Source: Chlorokybus atmophyticus (taxonomy: Eukaryota > Streptophyta > Chlorokybophyceae > Chlorokybales > Chlorokybaceae). From it: 64,000 nucleotides of DNA. Positions within the stretch are counted from its first letter, which is position 1. Each line of letters begins with the position of its first letter. The DNA lies in assembly GCA_009103225.1 (NCBI GenBank), contig RHPI01001311.1, positions 120,808-184,807 on the forward strand. Reading direction: 5' to 3'. Made by a program: the position numbers and the translations under genes. The notes below the pieces were generated by a model. That model was not told where the DNA came from and did not search any database. It was given only the letters and a program-made list of their open reading frames with translations. Below, one piece after another: positions 12,001 to 30,300 of this stretch.

Positions 12001-13509
12001 CTTGAGAATTGTAATTGTTGGGCGAGTGCGTTGGTGTTGAGGTTATAATGCCTGCCTTCGAGGAGACCGCTATTGTCGCCACAACTTCGCAACCACCCCA
12101 GCACATTCATGCCATCGTAAACCGACCCGCTTCCTGCAACACTACAACTTGTACGACACTTTTCGCATATGTTCACAGTGTCATTGTTGCATAGCATACA
12201 GCGAGCATTGAAAGTGACTTCGCACCAACTCCGAGTGATCCATTTTGTGCATTCACGGGATCACCGTATTGTGTAAGTGTATGACTTTGCACATTCACCA
12301 CTTGCGTGACACCCATCACTAAACAATTGATATGCCACCCATCTCAACTCCGCCTATCTGCACAATTCCCTTATGGTCATAGTCAAGTAGGGGAGCTCGC
12401 TGTATTGGATAAGATTCATTTTCGTCTTTAAGCACAACCAGACCTCAAGCACACAGCGAGTTGCGAACGCGCACAAGCTTCACAATAGCACATGTACAGT
12501 TACTCACAAAAGTCCAAGCCTGCGTCGTCCTCGGGATCAGGAGGCTTGGTGTGCCATCACACCATGGAGCGATGCAGTGCAGGGCAACCTCGTGCACAAC
12601 GTTGTTGCTCACACCACGCGCACGTATAGTTATAGCCAGGCTCACCGGACTGGCACAACCCTCTACATACCCGGGAAGGAGGACACTCAGGGAGGTACCC
12701 TCTGAGTGGGTGACACCAACGTTGCGTCGCTCCTCCCACCCATTAGTAAGGTGTGGTGGAGTAATTGCCAGGCTTATCTGCCCATGTCGGCTTGTACACA
12801 CGCATGGGTACGGGTCTGCCACGACAACGGAGAGGTGACCAGTATGCTGGCATAAACTAGCAAGGCCGCTCGCCCGTTAACAGCCGGACGAGCGGGGGCG
12901 ATGGGATTATCACCGCTGTGCCACCCCAACACGGCTCTATCCCCTCTTCCTCCTCCTCCACATTTGCTGTGAGGAGGCCGGCGCTCACAAGTGTAGCCTC
13001 ACTTCTGCTGGGCCATACATATTGCTGCATCGCCGCCATTGTAGACCAGCTAGACCACATGCACAAGTCTGAGAGCATGCAACCCAAGGCATTGCAAACG
13101 CTTGGGATGATGGACCGTCACCTCGATCCCTGAGGAACAAGACAATCTATTCACCATAAGGGTGGAATTCAAGCACCAGCCGGCACGATAGCTATCAGCA
13201 CAACATAAGGCTGGAGTCGCGCTTGAAGTCACTCAAGAGTGCCTTTCTTATGTGATAAGTAGTAGAATGATCAGTAAATTACTGAGGATTCCGTATGATA
13301 TCAATCTGGAGCCTTTGGCACACGTGCTCATGAAGTCACTAACAGAGTTTTTGTGCACTTTGTGTGCAAGGACCATAGCTACACATGGCATTGTCTACTA
13401 GCAGATACGCGGTTGATTGGTGCAGCATATCCGCATGTGTATGCCACGTATGCATATTTGCATACGTGTGCATATGCGTGCATGTGAGTGACTTATATAT
13501 ATGTGTTAC

Positions 13510-13572
13510 AACGTGCATACCCTATATCCATGCAGATGACGTTCATGTGCGTGAATATAGGGTATGCACGTT
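13510..13572. repeat. Perfect 18-bp stem hairpin, 27-nt loop
   Basis: Left arm AACGTGCATACCCTATAT (13510-13527) is repeated exactly inverted at 13555-13572. The loop is 27 bases. It lies in AT-rich spacer DNA and has no relation in sequence to the hairpin at 9033. Confidence 0.9.
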
Positions 13573-16131
13573 TTGTTTACGCCCGCATATCAGTGTTTTT
13601 CAACGCTATGTGATCAGCCGCTGATAGACGGTCAAGCTTTGGATCGTCTAAGATCACATGTATCGCTTCATTGTAGCAAGTGAGTCCCGCATGTTGCAGT
13701 CCGACGTGGCACTTGCATATTATAATGAGGCATATATTGCCCAATAGCTGCCGAAGCATAATTTGAAACAATTTGGTATTAATGGCTCAAATGTGAAACT
13801 TATGAATGGCTTACAAGCTTGACTCAAGCCATTGCTTTGCTATTAAACAATAGACCGTGAATTGTTGAATACCATCGGCCACATATGTATATATATATAT
13901 AGCGATGTTCTATTGACGGGCGTGACAAAAACGCGAGTAGACTGTATATATATGTATTCTATTATTCTATTATTGCGTATGTGTAATTAACGCATTACGA
14001 ATTATTGCTCGTTGATACATTTACGTACTAGTAAATACGTATAACAAAATGTGTATGTTATACATATATGATGTATATAAATTTATGCACGAGTAACATC
14101 CAGGTACAACTTTAAATGCATCAAGAAGTGGTAATACTGCACAATAATTTATTCATGCCATATAAACTTGCATAATATCCGTTTATATATGCATATGTAA
14201 TCAACACGATGACATGCAATTGCATATGTGTGCAAACTTTGTACGTGTTGCTGAGTATGACTACTGCTTAATACATGTTGCAATGTTATGTTTTACGGAA
14301 TGAAGGTCCATGTGGCGCTAAACGCACACGGCGCACATGGTTGCGCTCACACATCAAGTACACATGTTGGAGTAGTAGGAGTTAGCCGGGGATGTCCTTT
14401 GTACGGCCACGATCAAATTGTATTGAATCTTTTTGAATCCAACGGCTCAACCTTGAGTTTGGTAGCCGAGCCAATGAGACACCGCAGCCACAGTCTGCCG
14501 TGGCTTGCGCAACGAGGCCGTTAAATCGTCAGCAGTTAGCGGTGAGCATGACCGCTGGTTTCAATGCAAGTGGTTGTTGGCGTCGTATAAACATTCTACA
14601 TTATCAATCGTGTGTATAACGGCGCTCGTGCTTGAGGTTAAAACAACCCTGGCGGCTGTCAGCAGCTGTTCCTTGTCAGTTGAGCTGACGCAGCTTTACT
14701 GCACCACTGACTGGCTGGTGCTGCCCCAGCCCCAGTGTCGTCATGGCTGGGTAACTGAACTGACGCGGAAGGGGGTGCAACCTGCCGTTATCATAACTCG
14801 TTGTACCGCTCATCGTCATACCCTTCCGTACAGAAATTAGGTGCAGCACACAGAGGCTGCATAGCGTAGTAGTTGTACGCACGCACGTTCCCATCCGTCT
14901 TGTCCGCGCGTCCCCACCCTGAAACGACACTTGCGACTGAATAAGCCACGCGCCGCGCTGCTCACCAATCCGACGCGGTGATCGAAACGAAGGACTTTGG
15001 CCGGTCTCGCCTGAGGACAATTGCCGGCCTGCAACTTCACATAATAAGACAAGGCCCGGCCTTGTCGCATCATGTGACTCGTCATGGCACTTGATGTGAT
15101 TCAGATCATGCCATGTCACATCAAATGCCAGAAATGTGACCGTTATTACCTCTGATGGGATGGTTTATTGCGTCTCGTGGTGTCATGTAACACATGTCAT
15201 GGGGCGGCTTTCTTACTTCGACGTGTGTTTGATGACTTTTCTGTCGCCTGCAGTGGTCCTTGTCGGACACTTTGCCCTATACGTCCGTGCCGCTTTCTTG
15301 GCAAAAAAATGGTGTGTGCGGGCCAAAGTGTGGCAGCCCACACTGTGGCTGTATCTGTGTATGCATCTGTGTATCTGTGTCTGTGAGCGACACAGTCTTA
15401 CGACTAGTGGTGCATTAGCAGCGTATATTGGAAGTTGGAGTGTGGGTGTGCATTTGGCCTGTGCATGTGTAACAGAGTGTGAGTGTGAGTTTGTAAGCGT
15501 GCTTACTACGACTTGCTAAGCCTGCTATCTCAGATAGATACTCGTTTTTTGCCGCTGCCTCCGCCGCCGATAAGCATCTATGCTGTCCTGTCAACTAGCT
15601 GGGCCATACTGTGTACTGTTGTTGCCGCCGCCCCTGCTGCGGTGAGCCACAGGCGCAGCGACATTGACGCTATCAGAGCTAATGAGCTTTGGAGCCGCCG
15701 CCGCCTAACCCTTCCAACCCTTTCATTGCGGCTTCACCACTCTGCTGCTTGCTAAGCACGTACTTTCTGGCTACACGGAGCAGGTGTGTGAACCCCACAA
15801 CCCAACATGTGGCCACTTCCCCTCCATTTGCTTGTGTGTTTGTCGTTCACAAAGTGTGTGCACGCCCCACACATATGCACTGCAATGCACCTTAAGCTTG
15901 CATTTTTGGATGCACAAACACATGCACATGAACACATGTGCGTGTGTTTGCATGTGCGTACGCGTGTGCACGAGCACATGCACTCCTACACACATGTACA
16001 CGCACACAAACATCATGCTTGGTAAGCATGTGGCACACCCATGGGCACACAAGCATTGCCAAGTATGCTGACTGTTGTGTTGTTCCAGACACAACCCCAA
16101 CACATTGTTGTTGGGTTTGTTGGGTACTGCC

Positions 16132-17430
16132 ATGCGTCCTCCTGTGAGCTACGGCGGCGTGGTCGTCCGCCACAACAACAACCACACGTACACGGACGAC
16201 TCCTCCTCCTCTGCCGTCACCGCACTGTGGCTCGACCGCTTGTCCTTGGCCGCAGCCCACATGGCCGCAGCAGCCGAGAAGGGAGGACTCAACATGAGTG
16301 GCAGTAGTGGCAAAGTTGTGATGGTGAACATGAACTACCGTTGCTTCGAGGAGGCACGCGCGTACGTGCGCACGCTTGGCCTTCGAACGGTCACCGAATT
16401 TCGACGATGGAGCCGATCCGGTGCCCGACCAGCTGATATCCCAAGTAAGCAGCGTGGTGTTGGGGGATGTTGCTGTACGTGTGACATGTTGCTGACCTCA
16501 GTGTGTGTATGTGTGGGTACAGGTGACCCTTACAAGGCTTACATCGAGCACGGTTGGGAGACTTGGATGGACTTCCTCGGCACAACACGGGAACGCTACC
16601 TGCCCTACTCAACACCATCCCCCTCACCTCACACCAACACCAACACCTCCACCTCCACCTCCACCCTCAACACCACCCCCAACTCCACCAACAACACCGT
16701 GGAGGACAACAGTTCCATCTCAGACTTGGGTGGTGGCTCCCCGACTTCTGTTGGACGAGGAGCCAGCATCACTCCCCACTCTCCTCCTCACTCCTCCTCT
16801 CACTCTGACCCCACTCCCACCACCCAACATCACCATCACCACCACTCCTTTCTCCCCTTCCACGAGGCCCGCGCGTACGTGTGGAAGCTGGGACTCACCA
16901 CCCAAGCGGAGTATAGAGCGTGGAGGAAGGGAGCGCACAGACCGCCCAACGTACCCACGGCGCCGGATAAGATATATCTGCATAATGGGTGGATATCGTG
17001 GCCTGGTGAGTATGCACACTCACATGCACACACTCACATGCATGCATTTTAAGCACACAGGCACACGCGCATATCCTGTGATGTGCGCATGCGCAATCAC
17101 ATACATGCGTGCACGCACGTGCACACACATATGCCAACACAAACATGCACGCAAACACATGCACACACTCACGCTCATGCACACACACGCACGCTGAGAC
17201 CTAATGCACGCGAACGCCACACACGTATGTACAGGGATCCGCGCACGCACAGAGTGATACCTTGTCTCTTCTTGGCCATCCCTTGCAACTCCATGACACT
17301 CTGCTCTCTGCAAAGTCGCCTTGCCACACATCTGACATTGGCTTTGTGTGTGACAGATTTTCTGGGTCGGGCTAAGGGCAAGCCTCCCCGCATGTCGAGG
17401 CCAAGAGTGGACCTCACGCTGAGGCTATGA
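16132..17430 (+). CDS. Two-repeat protein with phage-integrase-repeat-like motifs, copy 2
   Basis: Predicted exons are 16132..16444, 16523..17005 and 17357..17430, giving 289 residues. The first intron is 78 bp, the same length as in copy 1. The second (351 bp) is alternating CA/TG/GC sequence and has lost similarity to copy 1. Repeats begin near residues 73 and 219 and end in HGWETWMDFLG and NGWISWPDFLG. The tail GRAKGKPPRMSRPRVDLTLRL-stop matches copy 1. The central linker is rich in Thr, Ser, Asn and His and differs most between copies. Conserved splice sites, frame and repeats despite diverged introns suggest that both copies are under selection. The upstream acceptor near 16088 follows a probable 5' exon ending at 15782. 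The molecular role is unknown. In other genomes this repeat accompanies phage-type integrases; none is visible here. Confidence 0.7.
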
Positions 17431-18327
17431 GTGCGAGCAAAGAGAGAAGAAAGAGAAGACACAAAGCCACACATAGTCATGCGATGTTGGCATGTGGGAA
17501 AAAGAAGCTGTTGTAAAGGTTATGAAAGTTCCGCGGCACGTGCGGGCGGCCTGTCGCATGTACATATCAGTACGGTTGTTGGGATACAATGACAGGACAG
17601 GACAGCTGCGACATAGCAACAGTTGCGAGCTGGGGAATGGAGATCAGTGCCCACATCAAGGAGGATATAGGAAATGCGTGCGCGTGTGGACACATGCGTG
17701 CGCACAACTACATACACACAGTTGGAGACGAGAAGAAAAGAGAGGATATATACAGCTAGACTGGACTAACTGGCAGATGTAAATTGACTGAGTGACTGCC
17801 ATCAATGTTGTTATTTACCTGTTGCAGTTGGTACAGAGTACTAGTCTGCACCAGCTAGTAGTAGCGCCGCTTGCTTACTGCTCGGCGGCGACTAATAAAA
17901 GCCCATTGAGGCCCCTTGCTGTTTCATGGGTTTTTGTGCCCTCCTTCATCCCACCCCACCCCACCCCTGTGCGGGGTGAGCATCGTCTCGTCGTGAGTCG
18001 CTTGTGTGCGCACTTGCACGTGCGTATGTGCGAGTCACTGATGATTCAACAGGATGGTTGTTTGCTTACAATCAGGTTGTAAACCACAACCGCATACCCA
18101 GGAGTGGCCACTGCACACTCGTCTGCAGACTGGTAGCTGTCCAGGTGCATTCGAGCGTTTGTATATTGTGATTGAGTCCATCGTTAGCGTGTTCATACAG
18201 CTAACACTGCAGTAGGCCTGCAGCATAGCATCAACACAACTGCACAGCTCTTGAACCTGATCATCTCGGTCCTTGACTGGAGTTAAGAAACTGAATTGCA
18301 TTCGCGAAAGAGGGTTACTCCCTCTGC

Positions 18328-18329
<2 letters not shown>
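17431..18329. other. 3' flank of integrase-repeat gene copy 2
   Basis: Non-coding. It is similar in mirrored order to 4.65-5.74 kb, which shows that the duplicated block extends well past the 3' end of the gene. No separate gene was seen. Confidence 0.6.
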
Positions 18330-22979
<4,650 letters not shown>

Positions 22980-23600
22980 CTATATAGTACACGCGCCTTT
23001 TTCAGCCAAGCGTGACATTTTGAGGCAGGCAAGCGGCGGCGGCGTCATTGACGGTGAGCTTAGCGAGATGGGTGGCGGCGGCGGCGGCGATGGTGGCGAC
23101 AGGGAGGCTTTCCTCTTCGCGGATGTGGGTCGTGACGCTGCCGAGGGAGACAGCGAGATGCTGTACGCCCGAGGTGTAAGCAAGAGACGGATGAAGTGGG
23201 GGGCGGGGGTGCCGTCCGCTACTGCAGCATGGGAGAGTGTGAGGTATGTGTGTGTGTGTGGGTGTGTGTGTGGGTGTGGGTGTGTGGGTGTGGGTGTGGG
23301 TGTGGATGTCTGACATGTTGTGCAAATGTTTGCAGGACTGCGTCGGAGCGCCTGTTGCCAGTCAGACGGACGCCAGCCCTCCGCTTGCAGGTGTGGTACA
23401 TAGTCTGTACTGCAATATGTGTATGTATGTGTTTGTATGTCTGTGTGTGTACAGGATGAGTGCAGCAACGATGCATGCATGTGTCTCTGTATGTGTCTGT
23501 GTGTGTCTGTGTTCTCACAAGTGTTCCCTTCCTTGTCAGGAAGACTGGGCAGATTCATGAGTGATGGTCCAAGAGCACACAATGCAAGGGCCATTGGGAA
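22980..23600 (-). other. Possible small multi-exon gene, strand unresolved
   Basis: On the minus strand a frame of about 70 codons ends at 23002 with an amphipathic Ala/Thr-rich sequence (LAYTSGVQHLAVSLGSV near its start), C-rich third positions, and an acceptor-like TGCTGCAG before it. On the plus strand, exon-like segments with good sites also join in frame: a segment ending GTGTGAG|GTATG (about 23243), then 23336..23390 between TTTGCAG and CTTGCAG|GTGTGG. Only one reading can be the main one. The minus frame looks more protein-like, but its upstream splice phases did not fit. No family recognised. Confidence 0.3.
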
Positions 23601-24326
23601 AACCGACCAACAAGATTTTGTACATAGTTGTTTTCTGTTACTTGTTCCAGGATGTGATACAAAGCTCTGTGCTGTATGATGTCAAGTAAGTTGCGAGATA
23701 TTTACTGCAACAAGCTATTTATGTCGTGCGAGCCCTGAGTGAGTGCATTGAAGCATACAAGTCCACGCATGAAATGAACTGTGGCATGCATGTTATTGCA
23801 ACGCAGACACACATACAGTTGTAATGCGTACAACTGTTTGCTTGTGTGTACTCATGGTGTTATGCACAGTCAATGCAATGCTTTGTGATGTTATACACAC
23901 AATGCAAACTACGTTACTTCTGTACGAGTGCAGAAATTGTCACCCAAATGCAAGTACAACTAGTATGCTTGTACTCCTGTGACAGAACGAAACACAGAGT
24001 GCAAGGTAAAATTGTCATCAGGATGCCATTGTGCAATCTATGCAGCACGCATCAGAAGGTGATCATCAATCAGCACAAGTAGTGTCCTCTTTAGCAACGG
24101 AGTGGAGTATTTGTATATACATAAAACCCAAACCGCACGCTTAATAAAAACCGCTACCCTGAATGCTACATGCGCTAATGTGTACGGCATCACCACAAGC
24201 CATATCAACTATGTGTGTATGTGTGTATGTGTCCATGTGTGCGAGCGACGAGTAACACAATCTCTAGACAGACTTCCAACAGGTTGCAACGAATATTAAC
24301 ACCAGGCTCCCGCCCTTCTTGATGAC
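23601..24326. other. Intergenic, nothing recognised
   Basis: Mixed composition with short TGTGTATG runs. No reading frame with coding character. It includes the putative 3' flank of the PMI1-like gene. Confidence 0.5.
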
Positions 24327-27300
24327 TCACTTCACCCTGATGTTATCCTTTGGCCTGATCAGATCCGGGTTCTGTATCTGCGGGTTCTTCTCTGCAACCT
24401 CCCGCCACTGGACAACACAACCAAGTTAACCTCCAGCACAACCAACACAGTGCACGCACCAACACAACTACACGCGGATGTACGCACGCAAGCACAATCA
24501 CTTGCACGCGCATGCGTGTGTGTGCGCGTGTGTGCGTGTGCAATTGCATGTGGGTATACATGTGCGTGGATGTGGATATGCGCGTGTACAAAAAGTGGCA
24601 AACACGCGCACGAACACGGACGGACAGCGGGTAGGAGGACGCAGTTGTACAGTCAGTTGCACATATGCGCACGCACACGCACACAACCACCAGACACAAC
24701 TCGGACACAAGCAACAAGCGTCATCATCGTCTCACCCTCTGTCCGTCCCCGAGCGTCCGTTGCGCGATTCCCCACATGGTGTCCCCCTCCCTCACAGTGG
24801 CCGTGCGTCTCCTGAACGGGTCGTGCGAGCTCGCGCCCCACGCGGCCGCCGCGCCGCCGTGCCGAGACGCCGTAGGCACAGACCGCCTGCGTGACACGAC
24901 AAACACACATGTGAGGGAGAGTCACACGCGAACGACGTGTGACATGTTGGTGCACACGCGCACCTGTTGAAGGACCAATTTGTGTTGGACTTGCGGGCGC
25001 CGAACTGTCGGTCTCGTGCGGCGCGCTGCTTCGCCACGGAGGCGGGGTCTTGGTACATCCCCACCAAGTGCACGCCTGCGATGGCACACACGGAGTTCTG
25101 AAACCCGCACACGCACACGTACAGATACTGGTGCGCATACACGCGCGCGAACGTGCACGGGGCAAAGATATGCGTGGTGCGCATGCTCGCGTATACACAA
25201 GAGCTCACGCGTCCACGCGCTCGTACGCATGCCTATGTGCACTAGTTGTGTGTGCGCGCTAAAGTGCACGGACGCACAGGCACAACTGGTACACACATGC
25301 ACATGCGCGCCCGTTCACACGCCAACATCTCACCTGTGATCTTATACTTGGGCTCCTCCTCTTCCTCCTCTTCCTCCTCCTCATGCAACCCACTCCCCCC
25401 CTCTTCTTGTCCCTCCTCCTCCTCCTCCAGCACATCCTCCACCTTCACCTCCTCCCCATCACCCACATCAAGACCCTCTTTGCCACTGTGCGTGAGCAAA
25501 CGCTGCCCGCCAGTGAGATATCGCTTGCCAGTACCACTCCGACCCGCACTAGTCTTCTTCTTCTTTGAGGACGGGGGCAACTTTTCGGCCGTCACCATTG
25601 CAAGCATGGGCGCGCCAACCTGCACACAAGCACACAAACACGTGCAAGCTGACATCAAGACAAGTTGTACCACCACAAGTTACCACATGAAGGCCACAAT
25701 GGATGAACACAGGAGTCATCTATTTCACACAATGTTGTGGTTTGTGAATGAGCATATGTGCTTATGCATATACGTGCATAGGTTTGTATGTGTACATGTG
25801 TGTATATGCAAGTGTGTGAATGATAAGGACAACATCATCAACAACAACAGTCACTTACAGCCAAGTTATCTCTTTTCGGGTCGCGCAGCTGCACCAGCAT
25901 CGCCATCGTGATCGTCGCCCCCTCCTGATCGCTATTATCAAAGTTCCCCATCACACTCAATCCCTGCTGCGACACTCCCGCTGGCTGATAGTTATGTTGT
26001 TCTTCACTCCTCTCCCACGCCTCCAACATGGACCACTCCTCCATGCTCACGGCGATAGCGAGGGCAGCGCCGAGTTGGGAGTCTTTCCTCACGCCGCGCG
26101 GGTCAACCCGTTGCAACGCACCAGACTTGTCTCTGTAGGTGACCATACCCGTACTTGATGTGGATGTGTGCATGTTGTTGTTGTTGCTGTTACGGCGTGA
26201 TGAGGATACGGCCAAGGCACCCGAGTGGCTTCGCGCCAGCGCGAGCATGTTGTTGTTGTTGTTTTTGTTGTTGTTGTCATTGTAGGGTAAGAACAACCCG
26301 TGTTTGTTGTTGTTGTTGTGTTGAGGTGGGATGACGAGTGTGGCGACGGTCCCGTCCGGCAGCGTGATGGTCCCGCCGCTGCTCACGCCTTCCAGCGCGA
26401 GGGTCCTCCTGTTGTTGTTGTTGTGTCGGCCGTGACCGCTGTTGCTTCGCACGAGAGCGTTGCCGGAGTCACCGCCATAACCCAACGCATTGAAACCTGT
26501 GTTGAGACAACCCACCATGAGAGACAACATCATACTATATGCTCAAATAGCCAGTCAATAAACGAACAGTAGATACCCTCACACATAAGTCACAATACAT
26601 GCGCATGTGCATACAGCTTTTTGTGTTACCATTGAAGGGTATGCGTGCATGCACACATACGTTTAACTCACAGAATATTGTCATGCATGTGTATGTGTAC
26701 ATGTACACACATGAATGGGACAAAGCAAACATACAGACACACACGCGTGCGCGCGCGCACACACGTACCTGATCCGTCCAGCGCGAACGCGCCCTCCTCG
26801 GCGGCCGCGGCCGCTTGTATCACAATCGCATCCATCGCCATGGCTTTGACTGCGTGCAGAGCAACCCTTCCCAACTCAGACAGCGTATACGCATTCCCGT
26901 CACCACCCACATCGCCACCACTACTACCACCGCTATCCACATTGCCACGCATCTCCACGCGCGCAATCTCCCTGAAGCCCGATGGCAACGCTTTCCCCTG
27001 CGATATCGCCGCTGCCATAGCAGAGGGCGAGGCGGATATCCCCAATCTGCTCATGCCCCCAGCGATATCAACACCACCAGGCATCGATATCGGGGCGCTG
27101 CCTGCTCGAACCAACGCGCCCGAAGCTGATATCGACGCTCCTGGCAGAGCGCGCGCGTGTGCGTGCGGCAACGCAAAGCTGGTGTGGCTCCCACCTAATA
27201 TGGGTAGCGTTGATGTGGATGTGGAGTATGCGTGGGCGTGGGCGAGGTCGGCCCACGCGCTGTTGGGAGGGAGAGTCATCCCGCGCGCGTTGCCACCTGA

Positions 27301-30300
27301 CACCAAGTGATGCATCACGTCCAACACGTCCAGGCCACGCGCGTCACCTATCAGCACGGGGGCGGAGACGTGCAACACCAACTCTGACGGGTCCACACCC
27401 TGCACAGAAATACACACACACACATGTTGAGAAAACAATTTGTACGACAAACACAACAACGATGACCAAAACAACATGTATGACACAACATGTGCGACAG
27501 ACACAACATGATCCCACACACCCACACAACAACAACTACTCACCCTGTACTCCCCGAGCTCCGCAAAAGGTACGAATCCGTCCTCCACGCCGAGTGACGC
27601 GGGCAAACGCGGCAGCTCACTCAACATACTCGTCGTGTTATTGCGGTCACCACTCAACGCCAACGAGTTGCCTTCCACATTGGCTTGCACGTTGGGTCCA
27701 CCCAACGGCAGCACGCCCCACGGCCCGGGCTTCACATTGACACTATGCGACTCAGAATTGTTATACTCAATCGAGCCGCGTGATTGACTCATCGATAGCA
27801 ATGTGGACATGTTGTGTAGAGTCTTCAGCGCGTGCGCACGGGCTTCATGCGACAACACGCCCATGGTGAGTCCCGCGGGGAGGGACGTGTCCTCGCCGCG
27901 GGCGAGGTGGAACATGGGGATGATGTCGTCGGAGAATGTTGGGTCGATGTCGGCATCGCGGTCTAGACCGAATGCGGATGCCAAAGAAGCGCTCTCCAAC
28001 TCTTCTAACAAGGAGCCACGCGGTTGGGTCGCCTTCGGGTGCAACCTTTGCATGCTGCATACACACAATTAGCTCAACTTTAACTCGCCAAGGTTATCCT
28101 GGACGATATATATAACTGCTCACACGCACAGACAAGTACACACCTACACGCGCGTGTGACCACATGCGAACACGTGCAGGCGCACCCAAACATGCGCCGC
28201 CACACGTGTCTGCTCGCGTGCGTGTGCGCATGCGCATGCAACACAAGCACTCATGCACGCACAAGCGCACACATACACGCACACCATGTACACAATAAGT
28301 GTATGCAGAACCACCTCGCACGCACGTGCAAACCCACCCACACACGCACCTCTTCTGCTGTTGGTCATAGTCTTCCCCCCTCATCTCATACAGCGCCAAC
28401 TCCACAATGTTATTATTCCCCTCACTCCCACCTCCCATCCTCCCTCCTTCGCTCCCGTACCTCACAATCCCACGCTCTCCACCCAATTGATCTTCAATCA
28501 CATCAACACGTCTTTTGCGTTGCTCGGGCGAAGAGGAAGAGAGGGCCAGAGCGTTGTTGTTGTTGTTGGGAGAGGAGGAGGAGGATACGTCACCCCACCC
28601 CACGTATCGCGAGGAGGGGGAGTCGCCGTGTTCGATGGGTGGCAACGACTCCTCTGAAAAGTATTGAGCGAATGAGCGAAGTGGTAAGCCACGTAACGGG
28701 GATTGAAACAACATGTGTGCACGTGGTGACAATAGATACGCGTGCATAGGCACACACACGCTACACTTGTGTATGCGTGTGCACACAAAGTCAACTGACT
28801 AATTATCCAAGCATACTGGCAACACTTGCAAATAAGGCACTTCGATGGTGACAACAACAGCAGTACAGGGACATGTGTTGACACATGTCCCTGTACTACA
28901 TGCACAATGCCATGTGTATGCATGCAATGTTGTCATGTGCACACACACGTGCACATGCACACACGCACACTCACATCACACACAACCCACCACCAAACGA
29001 ACATAATCTCATTTCCAACACCCACACACCCACACACCCACACTCAACTCACCCGCACTCCCTGACCACGCCGGGCCAGGACTACCCTGCCCGTCCATAA
29101 TTCGCATCCGTTTGGTGTACTGCACGGCGCTCTCGCCCTCGCCATTGTCGCGCCAGGACAGCGGCGGGGATGGGACGCTGTTGTCGACGTTGTTGTTGGT
29201 ATTGTCGTTGTTGTTGTCGTCGTTGTTGTCGTGGGCGTGGGGGGGCCGATGAGAGGGAGAAGTAAAGTGGAATGGACTTTCTTCCCTGCACAAGTTGTTG
29301 TATTACGTGACCCACACAGGCGCACATATAAATATACACGTGCACGCACGCGTACCCGCATGCACACACACATGTCACTCACTCACCGTTGTGTGTCGCT
29401 GGCAGCGGGGCTGACCGACCACGCAATAGCCTCATCCTCAATCACTTCAACATGCTGTTGTTGTTGTTGTTGTTGTTCCCCACGATAACTCGGCGTCGCC
29501 ACGCTAAAGTCATGCAACTCCTCATCCATACCATCATCCTCCTCCTCATCCACATCATCCACGACAGCAACATCCCACGCCGTCCCCTCCTCCTCCTCCT
29601 CTTTGCTCCCAACAACGACATTGACATCATCCGCATTCTGCGCATCACTCGGCAGCGGGAACAACGTGGGCGTGCGGGGCGACGAGGACACGTCCTCTAT
29701 GTGCTTCGGTGATGTTGGGTGTGAACGTGTGTGCGCGTGTGTCGGGGAGGAAGAGGTCTTGATAGGTGGCAATGGTGCTGCGGGGGACGAGTCTCTCGTG
29801 TTGTTGCTGGAGTTGTTGTTGTTGGGAGGCATGTTGGGTTGTTGGGTTGCGCTCACGCGCTTGGGGAAAGGCGCGTCGGGTGGGCGGATGCGTCTATGAT
29901 GCTTGTTGACCCAAAAGCCAAAGCGCACCTACGAGAGAAATGTAATGACACATACGAACAAACACAACATCAAGTGACACGTGTCCACACCTGCAAGTCC
30001 ATGGAGGTGTTGCCTTTGGTGCCGAGGCTGAGAGTCGTGCCCGTAATCCACAACGGTACCGCAGACGCCTCTGCTTCGGCTATCTGTCACGCCAGCGAGT
30101 GTGTGCATGAGTCCGCATGCATGTGCGTGTGTGTACTTGCGCGTGCGCGTATGAGGGTGCGTGTGGCTATGTATGTGTGTCGTCGTGCGTGTCCGTGCGC
30201 ATGTTTGTCAGCATATGCATGTGCGCGCGCAAGTGTGTGTGTACGCATGCTCACATGTATGTGTGCATGCGTGCGCGTGTGCGCGTGCACATTTTGGGCC

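Larger units (their letters stand above)
8405..14640. other. Spacer between the arms of the inverted duplication
   Basis: Mostly AT-rich DNA with three GC-rich islands, at about 9.48-10.2, 11.0-11.75 and 12.4-13.25 kb. None holds a convincing gene. Parts of the second and third islands look weakly related, for example a GGCCATAnAT block near 11570 and 13010 in similar surroundings, which may mark old repeats. Single N bases occur at 10597 and 11073, the latter in a poly-G run. Two perfect 18-bp hairpins are listed separately. Confidence 0.5.

Noticed and set aside
11173-13133. Open frames of 110-170 residues in the GC-rich islands of the spacer
   Set aside because: Overlapping frames on both strands, no splice logic, and no recognisable motif or codon pattern.
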